DNA of 64,000 bases from Sinorhizobium alkalisoli (GTDB taxonomy: Bacteria; Pseudomonadota; Alphaproteobacteria; Rhizobiales; Rhizobiaceae): positions 248,001 to 312,000 of the forward strand of contig NZ_CP034911.1 in NCBI RefSeq assembly GCF_008932245.1, read 5' to 3'. Both the position numbers and the translations under genes were made by a program. Positions 34,570-43,164 of the stretch are shown here, piece after piece (the stretch's first letter is position 1; each line of letters opens with the position of its first letter). The notes under the pieces are model-generated. The model saw nothing but the letters and a program-made list of their open reading frames with translations. It made no database searches and was not told the origin of the DNA.

Positions 34570-35137
34570 CCTTCTCTCCGGGTATTGAACGGGTTTTAAG
34601 ACTCTCGGGGCCTTACGATTATTGTTTGCCGCGCATTCCCTACTTGGATGCGTTGTCAACAGATCGAGCCCGACATGTTGTGGATTTGAGTTGCTAAGTA
34701 TTAACAGTGTCATAGAGACGAGATCGACATGCATGGTTCGCGGCGTTATCTGGACAATGTTCGCAATATGGACAGAGATGGCGTGAATTGAGCCAGTGAG
34801 CGTTGACCGGTCGCATTTGCATCGTCATTTCAAAGAAATGGCTGTCGCCAGGTCGTATTCTTCGTCGAGCGGAATGAGTGGCGAGCTCCCCCGCCGGCTC
34901 GAACCGGCGGAGTTTCACTTGACGCTCCCGTTCGACGACGGTCGCCCGGCCGCAAACTCCAGGATCGGCTTGTGGGGATTCTTCCTCCAGCATCTCGCCT
35001 GAATGTTTCAGCGATGATACTGCGCGTCTCAAATGTGGGACATTCTGTGAGGAAACTGGATCCCGGAGAGGCGCTTTCCGACTCAATTACGCAATTATTT
35101 CAAAGTATTAATAAACGGTTTCGAACTGGCCTGAGGA
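34570..35137. other. Divergent intergenic region before the AraC gene
   Basis: This 568-base gap shows no convincing gene on either strand. It holds a GC-rich hairpin, CCGCCGG (34891-34897) with CCGGCGG (34904-34910), not followed by a T-run. The promoters of the chemoreceptor and AraC genes must lie here, but no box stands out. Confidence 0.4.
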
Positions 35138-36232
35138 TTGCTGAACGATCTTCGACTGATTGATAGTTGGGGGTGGAAGACTGTGCGTCGCCTACCTCCG
35201 CGACTATTTGCTTGGCGGAGGGCGATTGTGCGGCTTGTTGAGATTGCTGCTACCGGATGTGGGCAGCCTGGGTTTCATGGTCGGTCCGGTCTAAATCAGG
35301 GCACACTCAAGCTGGGAGATCAGGAACACGCGATCACAGGGCACAGATTCTTGATTGGCCGAACGGGTTCGGCCGGCGAAGACCGTGTTTCAGAAATCAT
35401 AAATGCTCTGAGTAAGATGTCCGGGCTTTGTATCCTGTGCCTGCCAATAATCGACGCGGATAAAGCAGCCAGCGGCGTCGGATCCGCTATGAAGACTCAA
35501 GCCCGCGGTTTCCTTTCAAGTAGCTGGAGCGCCACCAGAGAGCGCCTGCTGGTCGACGCGGGCAACCACTTGGTTTTTGCGTTCGAGGCGGCCGCATTAG
35601 GGAAAGCCTTGAGTGTGCTCCTCGGGAAGTCTGCACTTTCAGGTTCCGAATTGGATGAGGAAATCGACCTGGACTTGCCGACCGGATCACACTTGGCAGG
35701 GCTTGTCGATCTCATCTGGGATTGTATCGACGCCCCGGAAGCACATCGGCTTGGATGCAAGGCCGTCCACTGCCTCGTCCAGTCCGTTGTTACCGCCCTC
35801 TGTTGGGCAATCGTCGCAAGTCCTCTTCGAAGAAAGGGGCGATCTGCGTCGCCGGCAATGCCTTGGCACGTAAAGCGCGCTATCGGATATATGCGCGCCA
35901 ATCTCGGGCACTCCATGACGGTGGCATCCATTGCGCGCGAGGCTGGGATAAGCGTCAGGGCCTTGCAGCTCGCGTTCAGGCGGTTCAAAGGGACTACACC
36001 TCTCAGCTATCTCCAAGCGATGCGGCTCGCGGCTGCACGCGAGGAGTTGCTAAACAGCACGTCCCCACCATCGATTTCTACCGTGGCGCGGAAGGCTGGA
36101 TTCACGCACATGGGACGGTTCGCTGCAGCCTATAGTGAAGCGTATGGGGAGACTCCGTCGGAGACGTTTGCTTCGTCAGGGAGCATCGTCGCGAGAGGCG
36201 ATCGACAAGCTCGCGAAAATCGACTTCGGTGA
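35138..36232 (+). CDS. AraC family transcriptional regulator
   Basis: A protein of up to 364 residues whose last 110 residues form an AraC double HTH: VKRAIGYMRANLGHSMTVASIAREAGISVRALQLAFRRFKG and IGSTVARKAGFTHMGRFAAAYSEAYGETPS-like second helix pair (the visible text reads ISTVARKAGFTHMGRF). The N-terminal 240 residues are a poorly conserved sensor resembling the AraC-binding-2 group. The start is uncertain: the frame opens with TTG at 35138, and no strong ribosome site is evident, so the N-terminus may be shorter. It lies 461 bases upstream of the nitrile hydratase cluster in the same direction and may control it. Confidence 0.7.
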   Translation: MLNDLRLIDSWGWKTVRRLPPRLFAWRRAIVRLVEIAATGCGQPGFHGRSGLNQGTLKLGDQEHAITGHRFLIGRTGSAGEDRVSEIINALSKMSGLCILCLPIIDADKAASGVGSAMKTQARGFLSSSWSATRERLLVDAGNHLVFAFEAAALGKALSVLLGKSALSGSELDEEIDLDLPTGSHLAGLVDLIWDCIDAPEAHRLGCKAVHCLVQSVVTALCWAIVASPLRRKGRSASPAMPWHVKRAIGYMRANLGHSMTVASIAREAGISVRALQLAFRRFKGTTPLSYLQAMRLAAAREELLNSTSPPSISTVARKAGFTHMGRFAAAYSEAYGETPSETFASSGSIVARGDRQARENRLR

Positions 36233-36693
36233 ACGCCGGCTCCCCAGAATGTACCGATACCGACGCTTCAAGTCAGATGGCGCGATACTCCAGCGTCCGT
36301 CGACGTTCTTTGAGGGACGCCTCCGTGAATCGGGTTTGGGCAGAGCGGCGAACGACGCCAAAGCGGGTTGATCTCGCAATCCACCTACTCCCAGAGTTTA
36401 TCGGCATGCTACAGCGCATTGGCAGTTGGGTAACAGCATCTCCAGCCAACGCCCACATTTTGCTCATATGCTCAATTATTAGCCGTGTATATATTTTGGG
36501 CGCAGATTGGCGTATTCTGCATGTGATTTGGCTGAAACTGCATTCATGGACCCATTGTGAGCCGGGCACCTTCGTAATGTAATGATGGCCAATACTGCAA
36601 TCCAGACAGGCTTACTGACCCCACCATCTGAAGCCATTCTCCGGATCTCACGGGATCGGGCTGGTCGAGTGTTGTTTTGAACTGGAGACAAAA
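36233..36693. other. Intergenic region before the nitrile hydratase cluster
   Basis: A 461-base gap without a recognisable gene. It includes an AT-rich stretch around 36470-36500 (tattagccgtgtatatattt) that could be a promoter or regulator site for the cluster starting at 36694. No hairpin of terminator quality was seen. Confidence 0.4.
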
Positions 36694-37665
36694 ATGAGAA
36701 AAATCAACGCGACCATTCTCACCGGCTTTCTGGGCGCGGGCAAAACAACGCTGCTCAACCGTCTTCTGACCGAACGCCCCGATGAGCGTATCGCGGTCGT
36801 CATCAATGAGTTTGGTCAGGTCGGTATCGACGGCAAGCTTGTCATCGAAACGACGGAGGACGTCGTCGAACTGAATAACGGCTGCATTTGCTGCACGGTG
36901 CGCGACGACCTGATCGGCGCCCTTCGCAATCTTCTTGCGTCAGATCGCGCCTTCGATCGCATCGTCATCGAAACGTCGGGTCTCGCCGATCCGGCGCCCG
37001 TCATCCAATCCTTCGTTCTGGACGAGGTCTTGTCGAGCCATGTTCAACTGGACGCGATCGTCACGGTTGTCGATGCCTGTCACGTCGATCAGCAGCTCGG
37101 TCAGGATGAAGCCGTCGAACAGATCAGCTTTGCCGATCTCATCCTGCTCAACAAAACCGATCTGGTGTCCTTGGATAAGTTGGCCGTGGTGGAGAGACGT
37201 ATCAGGCAGCTCAATCCGCTGGCTCGGGTCGTTCACACCAAAGACTGTGCTATTCCGATGAGCTCGGTTCTCGACCTTGGTGCCTTCGACCTCAAGAACA
37301 TCTTGTCGATCGATCCGGCCATCCTCGAAGATCATGAGCATGAACATGACCAGTCCATTTCCTGCGTCGCATTGCAGCGTGCAGAACCATTGGACCCAGC
37401 CGCCTTCAATAGCTGGCTGAACCGCCTCGTACAGGCGAGCGGCGCCGATATCCTACGGATGAAGGGGGTGGTGAACTTCGCCGGCGAAGCCCGCCGCTAT
37501 GTATTCCACGGCGTCCATATGACGCTCGAGGGCCGTCCGGGAAAGCCATGGATGGGCGATCCCCGCCTGAGCGAGATCGTCTTTATCGGCCGCAATCTCG
37601 ACGAGGCAGAGCTTGGCCGCGGTCTCGAAAGTTGTGTTCCTTGCGCCCTGGCCGTGGCCACATGA
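36694..37665 (+). CDS. CobW/COG0523 family metal-binding GTPase
   Basis: A 323-residue G3E P-loop GTPase. Motifs in order: Walker [16 protein letters not shown] (residues 10-24), the metal-binding CICCTV (about 67), [10 protein letters not shown] (about 98) and the guanine-specificity NKTD (about 152); a C-terminal CobW_C domain follows. COG0523 proteins move metals to partner proteins or act in metal homeostasis, and some serve nitrile hydratase maturation. Here it heads the cluster encoding a cobalt-type nitrile hydratase, so cobalt delivery is the likely task. A histidine-rich stretch EDHEHEHDQ lies near residue 218. Confidence 0.88.
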   Translation: MRKINATILTGFLGAGKTTLLNRLLTERPDERIAVVINEFGQVGIDGKLVIETTEDVVELNNGCICCTVRDDLIGALRNLLASDRAFDRIVIETSGLADPAPVIQSFVLDEVLSSHVQLDAIVTVVDACHVDQQLGQDEAVEQISFADLILLNKTDLVSLDKLAVVERRIRQLNPLARVVHTKDCAIPMSSVLDLGAFDLKNILSIDPAILEDHEHEHDQSISCVALQRAEPLDPAAFNSWLNRLVQASGADILRMKGVVNFAGEARRYVFHGVHMTLEGRPGKPWMGDPRLSEIVFIGRNLDEAELGRGLESCVPCALAVAT

Positions 37666-37696
37666 GAAGTGCCTCACCACAACAAGGAGAAGCCTC

Positions 37697-38197
37697 ATGC
37701 CACCTCTTGTCGCTGCAATGATCAGTCTCGGTGTTCTGGGTGCACTCGACACCTATATCACGGCGACCCTGTTTCCGGTTCCGGTCTGGGTCACCTTTAT
37801 TGCCTGGGCATCGTTCTTCGCTTGTGGAGGCGGCCAGGCAGGACTGATCAAATCGCTCGCCTCTAACTGGGCGGGTGTCACGATTGCCTCAATCACCCTG
37901 TTGATCGTCGAGTTTGGCCCCGCCCATCCCCTGTTCGCAGCCATCCTTGTCGGTGCTGAAACTTCGCTCGTGGTTCTCACCTCCGCAGTGCCAATCTTGA
38001 ATTTCACGCCTGCTGTCGTGTTTGGCTTTGCCTCCCTCGTCGGCACGTCGGCGGCAACCGACACCACCATCGTCACGTCCGGACTGTCCCATTCAACTCT
38101 GGTGACGATGGCCGCCATGCTGCTTGGAGCGATCTTCGGGTTCGTCTCGGAGTTCGGCACGCGCCTGCTCGCCGGCCCCAAGGCGATGGCGGCCTGA
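37697..38197 (+). CDS. DUF1097-like membrane protein
   Basis: A 166-residue hydrophobic protein with five to six predicted membrane helices (for instance PPLVAAMISLGVLGALDTYI, TLLIVEFG and AAMLLGAIFG). It resembles DUF1097/YcdZ-type inner-membrane proteins; function is unknown. AAGGAG at 37684 precedes the ATG. It lies between the COG0523 GTPase and the nitrile hydratase beta gene, so transport of a nitrile, amide or metal is possible, but nothing in the sequence decides this. Confidence 0.7.
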   Translation: MPPLVAAMISLGVLGALDTYITATLFPVPVWVTFIAWASFFACGGGQAGLIKSLASNWAGVTIASITLLIVEFGPAHPLFAAILVGAETSLVVLTSAVPILNFTPAVVFGFASLVGTSAATDTTIVTSGLSHSTLVTMAAMLLGAIFGFVSEFGTRLLAGPKAMAA

Positions 38198-38230
38198 CTC
38201 ATCGCCCTCTCTAACTAGGATAAGATCATC

Positions 38231-38974
38231 ATGAAGCTCCAACACTATCTTGGCGGACTGGAAGGACTCGGTCCGGTCAACACAGAAACAAGGGTCTTTG
38301 TTGAACCCTGGGAAACGCGAATCTTCGGGATCCACACGGCGATGATGGCTCTGTCGACTCACTTGCCGCTTCCCCAAACGCCATCGGCCTTCCATACGAT
38401 CTGGACCTGGGCCGATCTGCGCAAGGGGGCTGAAAGCCTCAATCCCTTCGACTATTTCAAGTATCGCTATTACGAGAAGTGGCTGGGCGGAATTTCAAGC
38501 TACTTTATTCAGCATGGCTACATCACCGAGGAGGAGCTCGACGCTCTGACGGAGGAGTATTACGCCGACCCGTCGAAGTCGCTGCCAAGCTCCGGCGACG
38601 CGGCCATCGACGACCGTGTCGTCCAGTATCTGGTCGAAGGCGATAGTCCAGCACGCGACGTGCCGGTGGCGGCCAAGTTCTCCGTCGGCGACGTGGTCCG
38701 GATCGCGAATGTCCCGAGCGTCGAGCATACCCGTCTGCCTGGCTTCCTGCGGAATAGGACGGGAGTCGTCGAAACTGTGTATCCCGGCGCTTACACGTAT
38801 CTCTGCGACACTGGCCCCGACGGTATCGGCGAAGCGATGACCGTTTACTGCGTCCGCTTCGATCCGAACGAACTGTGGCCGGGCAATGCTGAACCGAACT
38901 TCAGCCTCTATGCCGACCTTTACGCGCGCTACGTCGCCCCGGCCGATGTTTCGCTGTCGGTCAAGGCCGCCTAA
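38231..38974 (+). CDS. nthB: Nitrile hydratase, beta subunit
   Basis: A 247-residue beta subunit of nitrile hydratase, a cytoplasmic heterodimer or tetramer that hydrates nitriles to amides. The N-terminal HYLGGLEGLGPVN is characteristic, as are FKYRYYEKWLGGISSYFIQHGYI-type residues near 85 and the C-terminal SH3-like barrel (KFSVGDVVRIANV, HTRLPGFLRNRTGVVE). In cobalt enzymes the beta gene usually precedes alpha, as here. It is followed 22 bases on by the alpha gene. Confidence 0.95.
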   Translation: MKLQHYLGGLEGLGPVNTETRVFVEPWETRIFGIHTAMMALSTHLPLPQTPSAFHTIWTWADLRKGAESLNPFDYFKYRYYEKWLGGISSYFIQHGYITEEELDALTEEYYADPSKSLPSSGDAAIDDRVVQYLVEGDSPARDVPVAAKFSVGDVVRIANVPSVEHTRLPGFLRNRTGVVETVYPGAYTYLCDTGPDGIGEAMTVYCVRFDPNELWPGNAEPNFSLYADLYARYVAPADVSLSVKAA

Positions 38975-38996
38975 TCAATCCATCGGGGAGAGACAA

Positions 38997-39614
38997 ATGT
39001 CTGAACGTTTCAAGTATCGCGAGGACCGCGAAGCTTACAGTGCGGCGCGCGTGCGGGCTCTCGAAGCCTTGCTCATCAAGAAGGGCATTATCACCGACCG
39101 GACCGTCGATACGGTGCTCGAGTTCTTTGAGACCAAGATGGGGCCTTTCAACGGCGCAAAGATCGTCGCCCGCGCCTGGGTCGATCCAGCCTTCAAGGAA
39201 CGGCTTGTCGCAAATGCGCCAAAGGCGATCGCTGAACTCGACCTGCCGGACGGCATGGCCGGCGCGGAAGGCGAGCACATGCGTGCCGTAGCAAACGCTC
39301 CGGGCGTCCATAATCTCATCATCTGCACGCTTTGCTCCTGCTACCCTTGGCCGGTTCTTGGGCTGCCGCCCTACTGGTACAAGGATCCGACCTTCCGTAG
39401 CCGTGCTGCCCGCGAGCCGCGTGCGGTGCTTGCCGAATTCGGCTTGCCGATCTCGGAGGATGTTGAGGTCAAGGTATGGGACTCGAGTGCTCAGATCCGT
39501 TGGTTTGTCGTGCCTGAGCGGCCAGCAGGAACCGAAGGTTTGTCGGAGACAGAACTTGAAGCTCTCGTCACACCGGAAGCCATGATGGGCGTTGCCGTCG
39601 CCAAGGCAGCCTGA
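38997..39614 (+). CDS. nthA: Nitrile hydratase, alpha subunit (cobalt type)
   Basis: A 205-residue alpha subunit carrying the metal site. The metal-binding claw is CTLCSCYPWP near residue 108: Thr at the second position marks the non-corrin cobalt enzyme (iron enzymes have Ser), and the second and third Cys become sulfinic and sulfenic acids. The PVLGLPPYWYK segment follows as expected. The ATG at 38997 follows GGGGAGAGAC. Together with the beta subunit, the small accessory gene and a CbiM-like cobalt permease it makes a self-contained cobalt nitrile hydratase set. No amidase gene is nearby, so the amide product is handled elsewhere or excreted. Confidence 0.95.
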   Translation: MSERFKYREDREAYSAARVRALEALLIKKGIITDRTVDTVLEFFETKMGPFNGAKIVARAWVDPAFKERLVANAPKAIAELDLPDGMAGAEGEHMRAVANAPGVHNLIICTLCSCYPWPVLGLPPYWYKDPTFRSRAAREPRAVLAEFGLPISEDVEVKVWDSSAQIRWFVVPERPAGTEGLSETELEALVTPEAMMGVAVAKAA

Positions 39615-39621
39615 GGTCCCG

Positions 39622-39966
39622 ATGCTGACGCAGTTCGAACACTTTGCCGTCACCGAAATGCTGGGCCAGCCGGACAGTCCGCCTCGGGCCAATGGCACTC
39701 TTTGCTTTGGGTCCGACTGGGAACGTACGTCCTTCGGGATTGCGCTCGCGCTCGCAAAGGAAGGCTATTTCGAATGGGACTATTTTCGCGATGAACTGAT
39801 TGCCTCGATCAAGAGGTGGGAAGATGAACATCCCGCCGATTATTCATCGTGGAATTATTACGATCAATTTCTGACGGCGCTTGAGAGCGCCGTCGTCAAG
39901 ACCAACCTTTTGACCGCCTCGGAACTGCGTGAGTTCTTCTCTCTCGGCGATCAAGTCAACCAGTAA
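39622..39966 (+). CDS. Nitrile hydratase accessory/activator protein
   Basis: A 114-residue protein of the nitrile hydratase accessory family (P14K/NhlE type), related to the N-terminal part of the beta subunit. FGSDWERTSFGIALALAKEGYF and WNYYDQFLTALE are family landmarks. In cobalt enzymes such a protein forms a complex with the alpha subunit and swaps cobalt-loaded alpha into the mature enzyme. It starts seven bases after the alpha stop, consistent with coupled expression. Confidence 0.88.
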   Translation: MLTQFEHFAVTEMLGQPDSPPRANGTLCFGSDWERTSFGIALALAKEGYFEWDYFRDELIASIKRWEDEHPADYSSWNYYDQFLTALESAVVKTNLLTASELREFFSLGDQVNQ

Positions 39967-39988
39967 CAGCTTTCACGGAGACACCCAC

Positions 39989-40666
39989 ATGCATATCGAA
40001 CCTGGTATCGTGAACGGCGCCAAGATCGTCCTGAGTTACGCCACCGCCTCCGGCGCTGCGCTCTTCACCCTGAAATATGCGCGCGCCGAGCTCCGGCGTC
40101 GAGGGCTGTCCTCACTTATGGGGCGAAGCGCCATCGCAACGGCCCTTGTCTTTTCCTTCTTCGAGATCCTTCCGCATTATCCGGTCGGCGTGTCGGAGGT
40201 GCATCTGATCCTGGGTTCGACGCTCTTCCTGCTGTTCGGCGCAGCGCCGGCGGCAATCGGTCTTGCTGCCGGATTGCTGCTCCAGGGAATGTTCTTCGCG
40301 CCGTTCGACCTGCCCCAATATGGTATGAACGTCACGACGCTGCTCGTGCCGCTCTTCGCGCTGCAGGTCATTGCAAGCAAGGTCATCGCGCCGCATACCC
40401 CCTATGTCGACTTGAAATATCGACAGGCGCTGACACTATCGACGGCCTACCAGGGCGGGATCGTTTCCTGGGTAGCGTTCTGGGCGCTCTACGGTCATGG
40501 CTTCACGATCGAGAACCTGCTTTCCATCGGGAGTTTCGGTCTTGCGTACATGGCGGTGATCCTGATTGAGCCGCTGGTCGATGTCATGGTGCTCGCGGCC
40601 GCAAAGTCCGCCAGGGGCATGTCGCGCACCGGCCTTTTTGACACCCGACTGACCTCGGCCAAGTGA
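39989..40666 (+). CDS. CbiM-like cobalt permease (ECF-type)
   Basis: A 225-residue membrane protein of the CbiM/NikM substrate-specific family, about six to seven helices. The N-terminus MHIEPGIVNGAKIVLSY holds the conserved His2 that coordinates the metal, and HYPVGVSEVHLILGSTLFLLFG near residue 65 and MNVTTLLVPLFALQ follow. CbiM proteins take up Co2+ with an ATPase module, or in some cases alone. No CbiQ/CbiO ATPase is encoded here. Linked to a cobalt-type nitrile hydratase it would supply the metal. Confidence 0.85.
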   Translation: MHIEPGIVNGAKIVLSYATASGAALFTLKYARAELRRRGLSSLMGRSAIATALVFSFFEILPHYPVGVSEVHLILGSTLFLLFGAAPAAIGLAAGLLLQGMFFAPFDLPQYGMNVTTLLVPLFALQVIASKVIAPHTPYVDLKYRQALTLSTAYQGGIVSWVAFWALYGHGFTIENLLSIGSFGLAYMAVILIEPLVDVMVLAAAKSARGMSRTGLFDTRLTSAK

Positions 40667-40766
40667 GTTCTGAAGGTGACCATCGCCCGCGCCCGGGCGG
40701 TGGTCTTTTGTTGGCAGGAATTTTGCTTCGGACTTCAGATAGACAAACCTGTTCAAGGGTACGCCA

Positions 40767-41810
40767 ATGCGGATCGTTATTCTCGCGCCACCGGGCGTCC
40801 AATCCCTGGATGTTGTGGGTCCTGCAGAGGTCTTCTGGGAGGCCGCGCGGCGCTGCGGCGACATGAGCAGATACGACATCCAGATCATGTCCACCGGCCA
40901 ACCTTCGATCGGAGGCACCGGCCAGTTGCGGTTCCTTGCAGATCGTACGATCTTTGACAGCGATGAACCAATCCATACCTTGCTGGTCGCAGGCGATCCG
41001 TCGTTTCAGGCGATTGATCCGAAGGTTATTTCCTGGCTGCGCCGACGCGTACCCACCGTCAGGCGATATGGATCAATCTGTACCGGCGTCTTCCTGCTTG
41101 CTGCGGCAGGACTGCTTGAAGGAAAGCGGGTCACGACCCACTGGGAATGCACGCCACGCTTCCGCAAGGAATACCCCCAAATCGAGCTTGAACCAGACGC
41201 CATCTATATCCGTGACGGCAAACTCATCACCGCCGCCGGCGTCACCGCCGGCATCGACCTTGCTCTCGCGCTTGTGGAGGAGGATCTTGGGCGCGAAGTC
41301 GCACTGGCCGTGGCCAGATACATGGTTATGTTCGTGAAGAGGCCGGGTGGTCAATCACAGTTCAGCACGCACCTTGTCGGCCAGATGTCCGAAACGAGCT
41401 TCATTCAGAAGGCGCAAGACTTCATACTGGCCAATCTTGAGAGGGAGTTGCATGTCGATGCAATCGCCAGGAATGTCGGAATGAGCACACGCAACTTTGG
41501 CCGCGTATTCAGACATGAGCTCGGAATGACCCCGCTCGACTTCATCATCGCTGCGCGGACCGATGCTGCACGCCGGCTCCTGGAGGATACCGAGCGCCCA
41601 CTTCAGGCAATCGCCAAGGCATGCGGTTTCGCAGATGTCGCAGCCATGCGGCGGGCCTTCGCCAAGACTATCGGCGTCACTCCGAACGAATACCGCGCCC
41701 GATTCCAGATTCTGCGCGACCACAGGTCTGCCTTCCGGACATCCGACAATGCTCTTGCGGCGCAGCTTCTTGGCGCCGACAACCTGTCGAAAGCTGCTAT
41801 CGTGAGCTGA
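40767..41810 (+). CDS. GlxA-type AraC regulator with DJ-1/PfpI domain
   Basis: A 347-residue regulator: an N-terminal DJ-1/PfpI-like domain (MRIVILAPPGVQSLDVVGPAEVF-type start; SICTGVFLLAAAGLLEGKRV near residue 110 with the conserved Cys; TTHWECTPRF) and a C-terminal AraC double HTH (LHVDAIARNVGMSTRNFGRVFRHELG; IAKACGFADVAAMRRAF). GlxA-type proteins respond to amino acids, amines or quaternary compounds. It follows the cobalt permease by 100 bases in the same direction and may regulate the nitrile hydratase genes, or stand alone. Confidence 0.88.
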   Translation: MRIVILAPPGVQSLDVVGPAEVFWEAARRCGDMSRYDIQIMSTGQPSIGGTGQLRFLADRTIFDSDEPIHTLLVAGDPSFQAIDPKVISWLRRRVPTVRRYGSICTGVFLLAAAGLLEGKRVTTHWECTPRFRKEYPQIELEPDAIYIRDGKLITAAGVTAGIDLALALVEEDLGREVALAVARYMVMFVKRPGGQSQFSTHLVGQMSETSFIQKAQDFILANLERELHVDAIARNVGMSTRNFGRVFRHELGMTPLDFIIAARTDAARRLLEDTERPLQAIAKACGFADVAAMRRAFAKTIGVTPNEYRARFQILRDHRSAFRTSDNALAAQLLGADNLSKAAIVS

Positions 41811-41866
41811 ACTGCGTGAACGATCACGTCGTCAACCGCGGCAAGAAGCCTGAGCTTACAAAACCA

Positions 41867-43102
41867 TCAAGACTTGGCGAGAATCCGTGCGACATCCAAC
41901 AGGAGGTTGGCACCCGCGATCAGATCAATGTCATGAGTAAGTTCGGCTGGGTTGTGACTGATACCGTCGACGCTTGGTACGAAGATCATGGCAGTTGGGG
42001 CAATCGTCGCCATCATCTGCGCGTCGTGTCCAGCCCCCGACGTCATCCGTCGATAGGATAACCCGCGCTTTTTTGCCGCGTCCTCTATGACGGCGACGAT
42101 CCTCTGGTCGAACACGACTGGGGTCGAGCGCGCTAGTCGCTCGGTGGTGATCGACAGTCCCTCGTCGGCGGCCAGCCGCCCCAGGAACTCCGACAGCGCT
42201 CGTTCTTCTTCCAGCAGCCGATCTTCGACCGGGTGGCGAAGATCGATTGTCAGGGTCGCCCGGGACGGGATCACGTTGATCGCATTGGGCTCGAATTCAA
42301 TACATCCCACAGTCGCGACCATCGGCGAAGTGGAGGCCAAAGCCCGCTCTCTCAAATAGGTGACGACGCGCGCAGCGCCGTATCCCGCGTCGCTGCGCAT
42401 GGTGATCGGCGTGGTGCCGGCATGATTGGCGGTACCGTTGATTGTAACCTTCTGCCAAGAGATGCCTTGCAGGTTTTCGACAGCACCGATGTCGATACCC
42501 TCACGTTCAAGGACTGGCCCCTGTTCGACATGGAGTTCCACATAAGCAGCGGGTTTGAGAGACCCCGGCTCCTTTGGTCCGGCGAAACCGATCCGGCCTA
42601 GTTCATCGCCGAGAAGGGCCCCGTCGGTTCCGACCGTAGCCAAGGCTGTGTCCGTGTCCATCCCACCAGAGCAGACGAGGGAGCCCATCATGTCGGGTGC
42701 GAAGCGAACGCCTTCCTCATTGGTGAACGCGGCGACCACGACCGGACGAGACGGAGCGAAGCCTTCGTCCTGCATGGCTTCGATCACTTCCAGCGCCGCA
42801 AGGACACCGTAGCATCCGTCATAGATGCCGGCGTTGATGACTGTGTCGATATGGGAGCCCATCATGAATGGCAGTTTGCCTTCGCAACCCGGAGGCTCCC
42901 AGATGCCGAAGATGTTGCCGATGCGATCCACCGCCACATCCAGGCCCGCCGTCCGCAGCCAGGAGACGAAGAGGTCTCGTCCAAGCTTGTCGGCGTCGCT
43001 GGCGGCGAGGCGCGCCAGGCGCCCGTCACCATCTCGTCCAAGACTTCCGAGTTCCTGGATCCGGCTGATCAACCGCGCGCCGTCTATCGAAATGTCGGTC
43101 AT
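41867..43102 (-). CDS. M20-family amidohydrolase (N-carbamoyl-L-amino acid hydrolase / allantoate amidohydrolase type)
   Basis: A 411-residue zinc or manganese hydrolase that removes carbamoyl or related groups from amino acids. Metal ligands are visible: His and Asp in GSHIDTVINAGIYDG (about residue 82), Glu in NEEGVRF (about 127), His in VELHVEQGPVLE (about 190) and His in GISHNPAE near the C-terminus. ANHAGTTPITMRSDA is the dimerisation-domain signature. The ATG at 43102 lies seven bases after GGAGG. It is the last gene of a transporter and diaminopropionate-lyase cluster, so it may release a diaminopropionate or similar amino acid from a ureido or acyl derivative. Confidence 0.88.
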   Translation of the reverse strand: MTDISIDGARLISRIQELGSLGRDGDGRLARLAASDADKLGRDLFVSWLRTAGLDVAVDRIGNIFGIWEPPGCEGKLPFMMGSHIDTVINAGIYDGCYGVLAALEVIEAMQDEGFAPSRPVVVAAFTNEEGVRFAPDMMGSLVCSGGMDTDTALATVGTDGALLGDELGRIGFAGPKEPGSLKPAAYVELHVEQGPVLEREGIDIGAVENLQGISWQKVTINGTANHAGTTPITMRSDAGYGAARVVTYLRERALASTSPMVATVGCIEFEPNAINVIPSRATLTIDLRHPVEDRLLEEERALSEFLGRLAADEGLSITTERLARSTPVVFDQRIVAVIEDAAKKRGLSYRRMTSGAGHDAQMMATIAPTAMIFVPSVDGISHNPAELTHDIDLIAGANLLLDVARILAKS

Positions 43103-43164
43103 GTTCATTCCTCCGAGCAAGTCGGTCATTTTCAAGCGGTGGCTAAAAAGGGGGTTGCCGTGGG

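Noticed and set aside
34891..34910. GC-rich hairpin as a terminator
   Set aside because: It lies in a divergent gap where no transcript needs to end and lacks a T-run; left as an unexplained palindrome.
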